Counted from the stretch's first letter, positions 1 to 8,720 are shown. The stretch is DNA of 64,000 nucleotides from Sepioteuthis lessoniana (GCA_963585895.1 OY757916.1:23592691-23656690), one strand, 5' to 3'. Translations and numbers: made by a program. Notes: a model not told the origin generated them from the letters alone.

Positions 1-105
1 AAGTGATAGGAGAGAGAGAGTGAAAGAAGTCATCAACAAAAGGTATGATGGCATCAAATAAAATTTTCAGCTAATGAAGTTTTCGGCCCATCCTTGTATT
101 TATAT
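1..105 (+). mobile_element. Possible right end of a Mar4-type element
   Basis: Bases 55-100 (AATAAAATTTTCAGCTAAT, then CCTTGTAT) resemble the right terminus of the short mariner-type element at 12384-12601, which ends AATAAAATTTTCTGCTAATCC followed by TTGTA. The left part of the element would lie before the window. This rests on one similarity over about 45 bases, so it is tentative. Confidence 0.3.
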
Positions 106-315
106 GTATACGTGGTATATTCAATAAGTTTTCAGGCTTTTTTTGTACAGGTATTTAAAATTGTCATAGACTCTTGAAAATTCAGTATGTTATTGCTATA
201 CATCTTATGAGATGACTGACCAATTTTTATGATTTCAAGTTCAAATGAACAGCTACAGCAGGAATTGGAATACACCCTACTAAAGCCTGATTATCACAGC
301 TGGTGATTTTCAAAA

Positions 316-591
316 ATGCAATCCAGACATGAGGACACTTTGGAAGAATGATATTTAATAAAATTCTGTTTTAAACTTGGAAAAAATGCCACAGAAACGT
401 ATGGAATGGTTCAGACTGCTTTTCAACCATCTTGCATGAATCGAGCATCAGTTTTTGAGTGGCATAAGAGATTCAAGGAAGGCAGGGAGTTTATGAGGGA
501 TGATGAGAGGTGTGGGAGGTGTGAGGAAGTCAATACATCAGACTTGATTAGCCAAACAGTTAGGGTTAGGGTTACTATGTTGAGGTTTTAA
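316..591 (+). pseudogene. Mariner transposase N-terminal (HTH) remnant
   Basis: Reads as the paired-like DNA-binding part of a mariner transposase: FKLGKNATETYG, then SVFEWHKRFKEGRE, then DDERCGRC, then VRVRVT encoded by the telomere-like repeat. There is an in-frame stop at 349, and the frame closes at 591 just after MLRF. A full mariner transposase is about 340 residues, so this covers roughly the first quarter. It would bind the element ends if it were expressed, but it has no catalytic domain. Confidence 0.8.
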
Positions 592-950
592 GAGAGCTCA
601 GGAAGAGATTTCGTCGGAAGAGGCCAGCACTCTTCAAATCGGGTCGGTGGCATTTCCACCAGGACAATGCACCAGTCCACAACTCCATCCTTGTCATAGA
701 CTATTTCACCAAGATGGGCATCAAGACAGTTCCTCAGCCTCCTTATAGTCCAGACCTTGCTCCCTGTGACTTTTGCTTATTCCCTAAGCTCAGAGTCTGT
801 CATTATGAGACAATTGAGGAGATGAAAAAGGCTGTGACGAAGGTCATTGACACGCTCACACAAGAGGACTTCCATGGGGCCTTGCAGAAGTTTTTGGAAT
901 GGTGCAACAAGTGCATTGCACCCGAAGCAGATTACTTTGATGGGGACTAG
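591..950 (+). pseudogene. Mariner transposase C-terminal remnant
   Basis: In a frame different from the HTH remnant: EVLRELRKRFRRKRPALF-like, then WHFHQDNAPVHNSILV (around 645-700, second catalytic Asp in QDN), then MGIKTVPQPPYSPDLAPCD (third catalytic Asp), ending at 950. The spacing fits a DD34D mariner. The first Asp is missing, so it cannot be catalytic. The nearest relative in the window is the minus-strand copy near 45.3-45.6 kb. Confidence 0.85.
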
Positions 951-1015
951 AGTTTCATATGTACTATCAATAAAAGTGCCCATATGAAAGATGTCTGGAA
1001 ACTTATTTAATGATC

Positions 1016-1020
<5 letters not shown>

Positions 1021-1062
<42 letters not shown>
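1021..1062. repeat. (TA)n microsatellite
   Basis: About 42 bases of alternating T and A directly abutting the right end of Mar1. Mariner elements insert at TA, so the tract may be the insertion target. Confidence 0.95.
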
Positions 1063-1065
<3 letters not shown>

Positions 1066-1139
1066 TGCTGAATCTGATTACGTTTCACTTTGCTATGATA
1101 CACTTAGTCAATACTTGAATTGGTCTGTTTTTCCTTCAG

Positions 1140-1260
1140 CTATGGGTAAATTTTGTTCTTTAACCCTGGGTTAGATAACCAGTCCAAGAAAAGGAAAACT
1201 CTGAATTCAAACTATCTGTACTCTGCTTAGAAATTGACTTTGTGTTACATTTCGCCATTG
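1140..1260 (+). repeat. SINE-J body fragment (tRNA-less)
   Basis: Contains AGGAAAACTCTGAATTCAAA and GACTTTGTGTTACATTTCGC, the body shared with 7352-7500, 28700-28815 and 36917-37055. At 36765-37055 the same body is attached to a tRNA-like head, so this is probably a 5'-truncated, diverged copy of that SINE. Confidence 0.6.
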
Positions 1261-1316
1261 GTGTGGTGATGGCATAAATACACAGATTTATATGTATGTT
1301 TTCCTAAAACCAAATA

Positions 1317-1317
<1 letters not shown>

Positions 1318-1380
<63 letters not shown>

Positions 1381-1390
1381 CACACACTCA
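1318..1390. repeat. (CA)n(TA)n microsatellite
   Basis: Alternating CA followed by TA then CA again. The cysteine/valine-rich open frame across it is a by-product of the repeat. Confidence 0.95.
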
Positions 1391-1394
1391 CAAA

Positions 1395-1905
1395 CACTTT
1401 GCCCTGTTGGCTGGGGCTGTAGAATACATCGAATGCACCTCTGCAGAGTGGTAAGATCCCACCAGTGAGGGTCCTGGATATGACACTAAACAATCTGATG
1501 GCAAGGGTCCAGTAATGTCCAATCTGGCCAAGAGTGGTAGCACCTGATAGGGTGCTATCTACGGGTCAAATAGAACTAAACTTCATACTTATGCTAAACT
1601 GAATTACTTGAAATAGAACTATTTTGATATTCAAACTACATACTCATGCTAAACAGAATTGTTTGAATTAAAACTGTTTGACTAAACTGAATTATTTGAA
1701 ATAGAGAAGTTGTTGCCAATTAAACTGTGCACTTACATTTAAACTGCGTACTTATGCTAAACTGAGTTCTTTGAAATGAAACTGTTTTTGTATGCTAAAC
1801 TGGATTGTTTGAAATAGAACTGATTATATGTATAAAATGGATTTGGCATTAAATATCCAACAAAGTTTGATATGCCATAAAACCCAACCAACCAACCAAC
1901 AAAAA
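1395..1905 (+). repeat. RepA copy 1
   Basis: Near-complete dispersed repeat. It starts GGCTGGGGCTGTAGAATACA and includes GACACTAAACAATCTGATGG, GTGGTAGCACCTGATAGGGT and several ATGCTAAACTGAATT units. It ends TTGATATGCCATAAAACCC then (AACC)n. There is no tRNA-like A or B box, no TIR and no coding frame. The tail matches the tail of SINE-C, which suggests both depend on the same LINE machinery (inference). Confidence 0.8.
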
Positions 1906-2578
1906 CACCACACAGTAAAGTTTACAATTATCTGGGATGGAAACTATAACCAATAGAACAGGTATAATAATTCTATTGCGGAGAGCAAGTTTTCAGCTCT
2001 AAATTCAATTTCCTTGATAGTTATTAGCATTTTTCACTGCAATGAAAAGAGCCTGCATGTCAAACTCACAAGAAAGCTGTTTTAAGAGTAATATTTCTTT
2101 TTTAATTTTGTTGTCCCACAATACCACAGTCAGATGTTAGTGCTATGACAGCAGAGATTGAACCTTCCTTTCAACACACCACCATATTTTTTGCTTAATT
2201 ATTGACACCTGGCAACCAAGTTGAAAAAATATCGAATCCATTTTCATTCAGTAGCGCTTGCTGAACAATAATAGGAAACAAACAGTGGACTTGAGCATAG
2301 TTAGGAGGTGGGCCATGCATTTCAGCTGTGGAAATTGTAGTATGAGAGACAAGCCACAGTCAACCCATCAATTGAAGAATGTCTCAATCAGGTCATCCAA
2401 GCAAATTAGAAAATTATTCATTATGGTCTTAAAAATGTGGATCCCCTCCATTTGTACAGATATTTTTGTCCATCATTGTTCACATACAATGATAAACATG
2501 TACTGTATGCAAATATAGCATTTCATCAATGAAATCTTGTTCCCTCCAATTATTATTGTGGAAATCTGCATCACGCAG
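1906..2578. other. Unique AT-rich sequence, nothing recognised
   Basis: No repeat family of the window, coding pattern or RNA gene is evident. Short open frames here are not supported by motifs. Confidence 0.5.
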
Positions 2579-2805
2579 TTGATAGCGTGCTACTGTGCTG
2601 CTTCTAAGCAAGTGAGTTCAAACTCCAGTCATGTTATTATTTTCACTTTCAGACTAATACCCTTGGGAAAGGCATGAACCCCCCTTATCCTTCTATGTTA
2701 GACTGCAACATCATCGTGAGTGCGTTCAAACTCTAGTTATTTTATTATTTTCACTTTCAGACTAATACCCTCAGGAAAGACATGAACCCCCTTATCGCCA
2801 CCCAA
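2579..2805 (+). repeat. Two tandem SINE-C body fragments
   Basis: CACTTTCAGACTAATACCCT followed by AAAG.CATGAACCCCC occurs twice, at about 2650-2690 and 2752-2795. The first copy is preceded by a weak tRNA-like head with a B-box-like GTGAGTTCAAACTCCAG. Both copies lack the SINE-C tail; the second runs into RepA at 2810. Confidence 0.6.
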
Positions 2806-2809
2806 TAGC

Positions 2810-3835
2810 CATCAGCCCAGTTGGTTGGGACTGTAGATACACTGACTGCATCACTGCAGAGCAGTAAGACCCAACCAAATAGTGTCCTCCATATGACACA
2901 AACAATCTAATCTTGAGGATCAATTAATGCTGGATTTTAGGGAATGCAGAGAACCCCTTCCTTGCCATCACTCCCTGGTCCACTCCAGACTGGAATGGTA
3001 GACTCTGATAGAGTCCTATCTATTAGTTAAATAGAACTGTTTAACATTTAAACTGAGTGCTAACAAATCGATCATATGGAAATCAAACCTGACTGATAAA
3101 ATAAAACACAGTTTCTTCCAGGCAGCTGTCGTGTCGATACTGCTGTATGGATGCACCACTTGGACACTAACTAAACGGCTGGAAAAGAAGCTAGACGGCA
3201 ATTACACAGGAATGTTGCGAGCAATATTGAATAAGTCCTAGCGGCAACACCCCACAAGGCACCAACTATAAGGCCACCTGCCTCCCATCACAAAAAACTA
3301 TCCAAGTTAGACGAACCAGACACGCAGGACACTGTTGGAGAAGTAGAGATGAGCTCATAAGTGATGTACTCCTGTGGATCCCAACATATGGCCAGGCAAA
3401 AGCAGGACGACCAGCTAGAACATACATACAGTAGCTATGTGAGGATACGGGATGTAGCCCTTAGGACCTGCCAGAGGTGATGAACGATAGGGAAAAGTGG
3501 TGAGAGAGGGTCAGGGATATCCATGCTACCAGCACGACATGATGATGATGATGATGATGCTAACAAATCATTTAAGTTAAATTGAACTGTTAGAAATAGA
3601 ACTGTTTGCTTATTTAACAGTGTGTAAACAAATAACCGATGTTTAACTGAATTGTTTGTGAAATATAACAATACTTGGAACCTTTTACTTATATGCCAAT
3701 GAATTAGCGTAGGCTCATTTAAAAATGTTATCCACAAAATGTGTGGACAAATGCTATATATTTAATATATAGGTACAAAAAGGATTTGGCATAAAATAAC
3801 CAACAATGGTTGATATGCCATAACCCCAACCAAAT
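2810..3835 (+). repeat. RepA copy 2, split by LINE-I
   Basis: The head (CAGCCCAGTTGGTTGGGACTG) to TTTAAACTGAG lies at 2810-3057. The rest, from ATTTAAGTTAAATTGAACTG to GATATGCCATAACCCCAACC, lies at 3570-3835. The 488 bp between them is a LINE insertion with a clear target duplication. Confidence 0.8.
3070..3557 (+). mobile_element. LINE-I 3' end, 5'-truncated insertion
   Basis: Non-LTR retrotransposon fragment. It encodes the C-terminus of a reverse-transcriptase ORF: SILLYGCTTWTLTKRLEKKL, then RRTRHAGHCWRS, then ELISDVLLWTPTYGQAK, then GRPARTYIQ. It ends in a (GAT)n tail. Frameshifts and stops are present, for example TAG within TYIQ.L. It is flanked by the duplication TGCTAACAAATC (3058-3069 and 3558-3569), a classic target-primed insertion into RepA. 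Clade not settled; RTE-like or a related clade is my guess. Confidence 0.85.
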
Positions 3836-4020
3836 CTAATGCTTATATGTATGTATAAAAAGGATTTTGCATAAAATAAACTACAATGGTTGATATGTCC
3901 AAAAACCCAACCAAACCAAATCATATATATTTAATATATATGTATAAGGAGGATTTGGCATAAAATAACCTACAATGGTTGCTATGCCATAAAACCAAAC
4001 CAAACCAAATCAAACCAAAT
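3760..4020 (+). repeat. Tandem RepA tails, about 88 bp units
   Basis: Three head-to-tail copies of the RepA 3' end. Each has TATAT.TATAAAAAGGAT, then GGCATAAAATAACC, then CAATGGTTGATATG, then an (AACCA)n run. Only the tail is amplified, not the whole repeat. The same thing occurs at 8935-9270. Confidence 0.8.
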
Positions 4021-4021
4021 C

Positions 4022-4120
4022 AATAACAATGGATTAAATGATATCATTACAAAGATGGCTTTGTCATCAAATAACCCACAAATGTTGATATGCCATAAAA
4101 AAAGAAACCAAAGCAAACCA
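4022..4120 (+). repeat. SINE-C tail fragment
   Basis: GGATTAAATGATA, AAAGATGGCTTTGTCATC and AATAACCCACAAATGTTGAT lead to a GAAACCAAAGCAAACC run. This matches the last ~100 bp of the complete SINE-C at 21973-22210. Confidence 0.65.
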
Positions 4121-4244
4121 AAGGTATCGTTTTACTCCTTGTATTTACAGTATATCTTGAAATAATGGGAGACATTACTTTTGGAATGACCCTCTTTTAT
4201 AAATATATATATATGTATATTTTGGCACCATTTCTTCATTGATA

Positions 4245-5040
4245 CTCATTTGATTGAACTTTATAGATATTTTCTGTCAACATATTTTTTTGTAAATCCT
4301 TTCGAATTGCCGTATTGATCTTATGATATTTGGCAGGAATTGGTTGAAAAACCTTCCATAATTAGTTATTTCCCGAGTACTTTCTGCTCTACCTTGGGCC
4401 ATCATCAGTGGAGGATGTATTACAAAAGTGATGCAACTTTTGTATGTATATTAATACTTTGTAAGAAGAGCATTTGTACTGTTGTATTGTGTAGTGTTTA
4501 TTTTTTGAATTTGTTTCTATAAATAGCGTCTGTAGCTAAAGACATTTAAGTATATTAGCATTGGTTTCAAAATTAATTCTATTAAGTTTGGGTTGTATGT
4601 TCCTAATATGTAGTGCCTCGAGAATCTGTAGTTTTTGTTTGTTATTTTGTTGTTCTATTATTGTGTTTTCGGTAAGAATTTTCTGTAATTTTATTGCTGG
4701 GCATGAATGATTTTTAAATGCTGTGCTATGGAACTGGTATCAGAAAGGTGCATTGTAAGTCTTCTTGATAAGGTAGTTAAGGTTAAACTGACATATATAT
4801 TGTTTTCAGAGATACAATCTCCAAAAAGACATTTAAATTGATTGTTAATGTTGGTATTTTGCAAAACTCCAATCGAGTGAGAGGAATTATTTTTAATGAC
4901 TTAGTACTTGGGAAATAACTAATTATGGAAGGTTTATCAACCAATTCCCACCTAATATCATAAGATTGGTAGGGCAATTAAAAAGGATTAACAAAAAATA
5001 TGTAGACAAAAAATGTCTATTATGTTCAATCAAATATGTA
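4245..5040 (-). mobile_element. PLE-D copy 1: Penelope-like element end with inverted repeats
   Basis: About 130 bp inverted arms (4262-4393 and 4903-5033) share the phrase CCTTCCATAATTAGTTATTT. Between them the minus strand encodes the end of a Penelope-type GIY-YIG region: FKCLFGDCISENNIYV, then RRLTMHLSDTSSIAQHL, then (after a one-base frameshift) NHSCPAIKLQKILTE, then QKLQILEALHIRN, then a stop after NANILKCL. Terminal repeats in inverted orientation are known for Penelope-like elements. Just downstream of the stop sits a hammerhead-like motif (4371-4412). The reverse transcriptase itself is missing. Confidence 0.7.
4371..4412 (-). ncRNA. Hammerhead ribozyme motif, PLE-D copy 1
   Basis: On the minus strand: stem I strand UCCA, then CUGAUGA, then stem II UGGCCCAAGGUAGAGCA, then GAA, then AGUACU (palindromic stem III), then C17, then GGGA. 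Stem I pairs UCC with GGA, with one A-G mismatch at its base. C at position 17 is a permitted cleavage base. A single-pair stem III with a palindromic loop, acting as a dimer, is known for Penelope hammerheads. Two differences in stem II suggest it is weakened. Confidence 0.6.
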
Positions 5041-5062
5041 TCAAATATATATATATATATAT

Positions 5063-5280
5063 ATACCACAATAGTCATCCACAGAGATCTATTTCATTCT
5101 ATCAGAACTCATCTGTGCGGCTAGACATATTAGCTTCCTGTAGCTGAGATCGAAACCCGGTTGACTCAAACGCAAATCCAAGCTTCTAACCCTTCAGCCA
5201 CGAGGAGCCATTAGCAGCGAAGTAAATTTTAAATGGTTATGAATCACAATTACTATTGTTTACATACATCCTTTTAACGG
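5063..5280 (-). mobile_element. SINE-K copy 1
   Basis: tRNA-derived SINE read on the minus strand: an A-box-like TGGCTGAAGGGTTAGAAG and a B-box-like GGGTTTCGATCTCAGC, then a body that ends CTGTGGATGACTATTG. The 3' end folds as a three-way junction with CAGAUGA, stem II, GAAA and a small hairpin (5075-5114). A second copy follows in the same orientation at 5390, with a period of 321 bp. Confidence 0.75.
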
Positions 5281-5389
5281 CTACTGAGACCTCAAATCAT
5301 ATAATAGAAGAGGCTTGCAATAAACGCTAATGGCAACATGATTACTTCATTCGCCGGAGAACTCAACCCTACATAGGGAGTATATATCT

Positions 5390-5596
5390 CAATAGTCATC
5401 CACAGACATATCTGTTTTATTCTATCAGAACTCATCAGTGCAGCTAGACATATTAGCTTCCCGTAGCTGGGATCGAAACCCGGTTGACTCAAACACCAAT
5501 CTAAGCTTCTAACCCTTCAGCCACAAGGAGCCATTAGCAGCGAAGTAAATTTTAAACGGTTATGAATCACAATTACTATTGTTTGCATACATCCGT
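5390..5596 (-). mobile_element. SINE-K copy 2
   Basis: Same layout as the neighbouring copy, about 93% alike by eye. The B box reads GGGTTTCGATCCCAGC. The 3' fold has CUGAUGA, GUUCUGAUAGAAU as stem II, AAAA in place of GAAA, then ACAGAUAUGUCUGU. The two copies are separated by ~118 bp of sequence present only after copy 1. Confidence 0.75.
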
Positions 5597-5598
5597 TT

Positions 5599-5652
5599 GA
5601 GAGTTTGAGAGTATATATATATATATATATATATATATACTCTCAAACTCTC
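5599..5652. repeat. Perfect inverted repeat around (TA)n
   Basis: GAGAGTTTGAGAG, about 28 bases of TA, then CTCTCAAACTCTC. The whole tract can fold into one hairpin, which would favour cruciform formation. Confidence 0.9.
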
Positions 5653-5666
5653 ACATGCTTGGTTGG

Positions 5667-5918
5667 AGGGAGTCCCCCATGGCATAGTGGCCACAATGCT
5701 GGACTGCAACATTTAGTATGCAACTTTGCACTCCAGTTCCACTAATATATTTACTTTTGGATTGATACCCTTAGGAAAGATATGAACCCCCTTATTCCTT
5801 TCAGCTATGGATTAAATAGTATGACTATTTTTGTTCTGCAAAGATGGCTTTAGCATTAAATAACCCACAAAGATTGATATGCCATTAAAAAAGAAACCAA
5901 ACCAAACCAAATATATGC
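5667..5918 (+). mobile_element. SINE-C copy
   Basis: tRNA-like head (CCCCATGGCATAGTGG as A box, TTTGCACTCCAGTTCC as decayed B box), body GAAAGATATGAACCCCCTTA and AGCTATGGATTAAATAG. Tail: AAAGATGGCTTTAGCAT, AATAACCCACAAAGATTGAT, then (AACCA)n. Near full length (~250 bp). Confidence 0.8.
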
Positions 5919-5954
5919 TTCGTTTTATATGGATGCAAAAAAGATAAATTAGCT

Positions 5955-6310
5955 TACTTGTTTGGTTGGTTGGTTGGTTGTTTGGCTGGATTTTTGGCTG
6001 GCTGTCTTGTTTGTTGGTTGGTTGGTTGGTTGATTTTACAGCATGTCAACCCATGTTGGGTCATTTCATTCCAAAGTCAGTTTAAACAATTACAGCCTTT
6101 AATTCTATAGGGTACAAAAACATATCTTCACAATCATTTTAAACAAGTGAACACTTATACTGTTTCAATAAAATCCAGTGTAGTTCAAAATCCTCTCAAA
6201 CTATATCTCAAACATCTATTTAACCTGTAGATGGAACCTTTACAGGCACTATCATTCTTGGTTAGAGTGGACCTGGCAGTAATGACAAAGAAAGAGCTCC
6301 TGAACTGGCA
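5955..6310 (-). repeat. RepA' copy
   Basis: Begins with (GGTT)n, then CAGCATGTCAACCCATGTTG, and contains AACCTTTACAGGCACTATCA and AGAGTGGACCTGGCAGTAAT, the reverse complement of the RepA order. It is diverged and lacks the RepA start. It belongs with 39235, 40840, 43010 and 60960. Confidence 0.6.
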
Positions 6311-7247
6311 CTTGAAAACTAGTTGTAGTTTAGCGTCATAGACCAGACATCTTTATAAAGAGGAAGGGGGAGCTTTCTGCAAGTGCTTCTCTCGGTGTAT
6401 TCTAGGACTATTACTATTGCTGTTAGAACTAGGAGTAATGAAGTTGATGATAATGGTTCTGTTAATTATGAACTTAGTAATTGTACTACGAAGTAGTAGA
6501 ACTGACGGCACTAATGATAGAGGTCAAAATTGACGGTGGTGAGATTAAATGGTCAGTTTTAAAACAGTACCAATTCCAATGATGGCCGGTGGGCTGATGG
6601 AGTTGGTGATCATTAGGAAATATATGAGATACAGAAAAAGAATGAATTGGAATATTTCCAAAGTACAAAATTCTTCTCACATTTCAGCTTTAATATGATT
6701 TAAGCTTGATTCGATAGGGTTTCAGACTTGATATAACAGTGTTCATAAAGTTAGGAATGAGACGGTTTACATGGCTTATATATACATACATACATATAGA
6801 TCACGGGGTCTTTTTATGTGAAGAGTATATACCAATAAAAGATTGTGTTTTGTGTGTGTCTGTATGTGTATGTGTATGTGTGTGTTTGTGTTTTGAATTG
6901 GTTTTTGTGTGTGGCATGAAATGTTTGGTTATTTTCTTATAAATGTGCCACTGGATTTCAGTCTCTAACTCTAAGATCAAACTTTTGCATGAACAAATAC
7001 ACTGTTCTCTTTATACATCTGACTATAGATCATGTCTTCTCCTACCGTATTTGTTTTCATGTATGATAATACAATATACAAAAGATGTAGATATATGTAT
7101 ATTTGTTGAGTAAAATCTGACAGAATGAGAAATAAAAAAGACAGCTTTAAAAATCAGACTGACAAGTTTTTCTCAATGCTTAACGTCATCATAATGCAAA
7201 TTAGTTTTATTACCAAAAAGGAATTTATATTAAAGTAGAGAATCCAA
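6311..7247. other. Unique AT-rich sequence with a short (TG)n
   Basis: A (TG)n tract lies near 6850-6890. No repeat of the window or convincing coding pattern was found. Confidence 0.5.
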
Positions 7248-7257
7248 ATAATTTATA

Positions 7258-7664
7258 TCATCATCATCATCATCATCATGTCGTGCCGCCAACACAGATA
7301 TTCCTGACCCTCTCTCGCCACTCCTCCCTATTGTTCATCGCTTCTGGACGGGCAGACTTGGTAGGGCAGACTAGGTTCTTCAGCCTTGGTGAGGCGACTA
7401 GTCTAGGAGAAGGAAAACTCTGAATTCAAACCTGTTAAACTCCGCTTAAAAAATTGACCTTGTGTCATATCCTGCCTGAGCGGAGGGGTTGGTAAATATG
7501 ATCGCTTCTGGACGGTACTCAGGGCTACATCCCGTATCCTCACAGAGCTGCTGTATGTAGGTTCGAGCTGGTCGTCCTTCTTTTGCTCGGCCATATGAGG
7601 GGGTCCATAGGAATACATCACTTATGAGCTTGTCCCTGCTTCTCCAGCTTCTGCATGTCTGGTT
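7258..7664 (-). mobile_element. LINE-I copy 2 with a SINE-J inserted
   Basis: Starts with (CAT)n, the tail read in reverse. The minus strand encodes TCRSWRSRDKLISDVFLW, then PSYGRAKEGRPARTYIQ, then LCEDTGCSPE, the C-terminus seen in the copy at 3070. It is flanked by ATAATTTATA (7248-7257) and ATAATTTGTA (7665-7674), a target duplication with one mismatch. A 149 bp SINE body interrupts it at 7352-7500. Confidence 0.85.
7352..7500 (+). mobile_element. SINE-J body inserted in LINE-I
   Basis: Starts GCAGACTTGGTAGGGCAGAC, contains GGAGAAGGAAAACTCTGAAT and ends GAGCGGAGGGGTTGGTAAAT. It is flanked by an exact 15 bp duplication, ATCGCTTCTGGACGG (7337-7351 and 7501-7515). It lacks the tRNA-like head, so it is a 5'-truncated copy of the chimeric SINE at 36765-37055. 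Confidence 0.9.
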
Positions 7665-7837
7665 ATAATTTGTATAAAGAGTCTGAATTTCAGAATTTAT
7701 GGCATTGGGCAATTTCAGATTTTTTTTTTTTTGCCTTCATATTAGGTTGCAGGTATTGAAAATGAAGGTGATTACATCTTTTATGATAATATTTTGAAAC
7801 ATTGAATTTAAAAAAAAATTTTTTTATTTTCTTGCCC

Positions 7838-8720
7838 AGTGGGCTAGTGCTGTGGAACACACCAACTGTTTCTCTGCAGAAGCAGTTGGTCTATTCTAAA
7901 GGTATAGGTACGACACTAAACAATCAGATATTGAGGTTTCAGTAATCCAGGAGCTTTGGGGAATGCAGAGTACTCCTTCATTGCCATCACTCCTAGGTCC
8001 GCTCAGGCCTAAATTGGTAGTATCTAATAGGGTCCTATCTATGAGTTAAATAGAACTACTGGACATTTAAAACAATTGCAAACAAATGACTAATGCGAAA
8101 TTGAATAGTTAGAAATAGAACTGTTTGATCATTTTTTGGTGTAAACAATCAACTGATGTTTAATTGAATTGTTAGTGATACATACCAATACTTGGAACCA
8201 CCTTCTTTGACATGCTAAATTGAATTTTTAGAAATAGACCTCCTACTTGGCTAGTGGGTAGAGTGTTTGCTAATGGTCCAGGAGACTGGGGTTCAATACC
8301 AGGTTGGGTCATACCAAAGACTTTAAAAATGGTACTTGATACGTCTTTGCTTAACACTCAGCATTATAAATTACGTATCAAGGGTAAAGTGGAGTAGTGC
8401 TCTCCCCTACACCTTGGTGTAGTAGCTATTGAAAAGGGAGCCTCCTGATGGCCCTTGACTATGGTCGCCAACTTTACTTACTTACATTTAACTGTTTAAA
8501 CAAAAAACTGTATTTAAACAAATGACTGAGGGTAAATAAGAAACTGTGTTCTTACGCTAAAGTGAATTTTTTGAAATAGAACTGTTTTACATTTAAAAAG
8601 GTATTTGTATTAAATAAAAATAAGTGAAACCATCTATCTGTGTACAAAAAATGAGCACAGGCTTATTTAAAAATGTTATCAACAAAATTTAGAAATTATA
8701 TATTTAATCTATATCTATAA
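7838..8720 (+). repeat. RepA copy 3, split by SINE-B
   Basis: Starts CCCAGTGGGCTAGTGCTGTG, and includes GACACTAAACAATCAGATAT and TAATAGGGTCCTATCTATGA. SINE-B interrupts it at about 8242-8487, after which RepA-like AAACTGTATTTAAACAAATG resumes. Confidence 0.7.
8242..8487 (+). mobile_element. SINE-B copy
   Basis: tRNA-derived SINE. A-box-like TTGGCTAGTGGGTAGAG, B-box-like GGTTCAATACCAGG. Body: AAAGACTTTAAAAATGGTAC, TTGCTTAACACTCAGCATTA and AAGGGTAAAGTGGAG. Ends GGTCGCCAACTTTACTTAC, the usual SINE-B terminus. The head resembles a leucine-type tRNA. Confidence 0.85.

Larger units (their letters stand above)
109..1024 (+). mobile_element. Mar1 copy 1: internally deleted mariner element
   Basis: Non-autonomous mariner DNA transposon of about 0.9 kb. 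The termini are inverted: the left end has TTCAATAAGTTTTCAG, and the right end reads on the other strand as ATTAAATAAGTTTCCAGAC. Both ends abut TA. The helix-turn-helix part starts near 316 (MQSRHEDTLEE, then a stop at 349) and stays readable at 406-591 (FEWHKRFKEGRE). The C-terminal catalytic part is readable at 714-950 (YSPDLAPCDFCLF holds the last catalytic aspartate; NKCIAPEADYFDGD is the end). The middle of the transposase, with the first catalytic aspartate, is missing. At the joint lies a telomere-like TTAGGGTTAGGGTTA. The reading frame changes there, so no active transposase can be made. The copy at 45176-46215 has the same joint. Confidence 0.9.
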
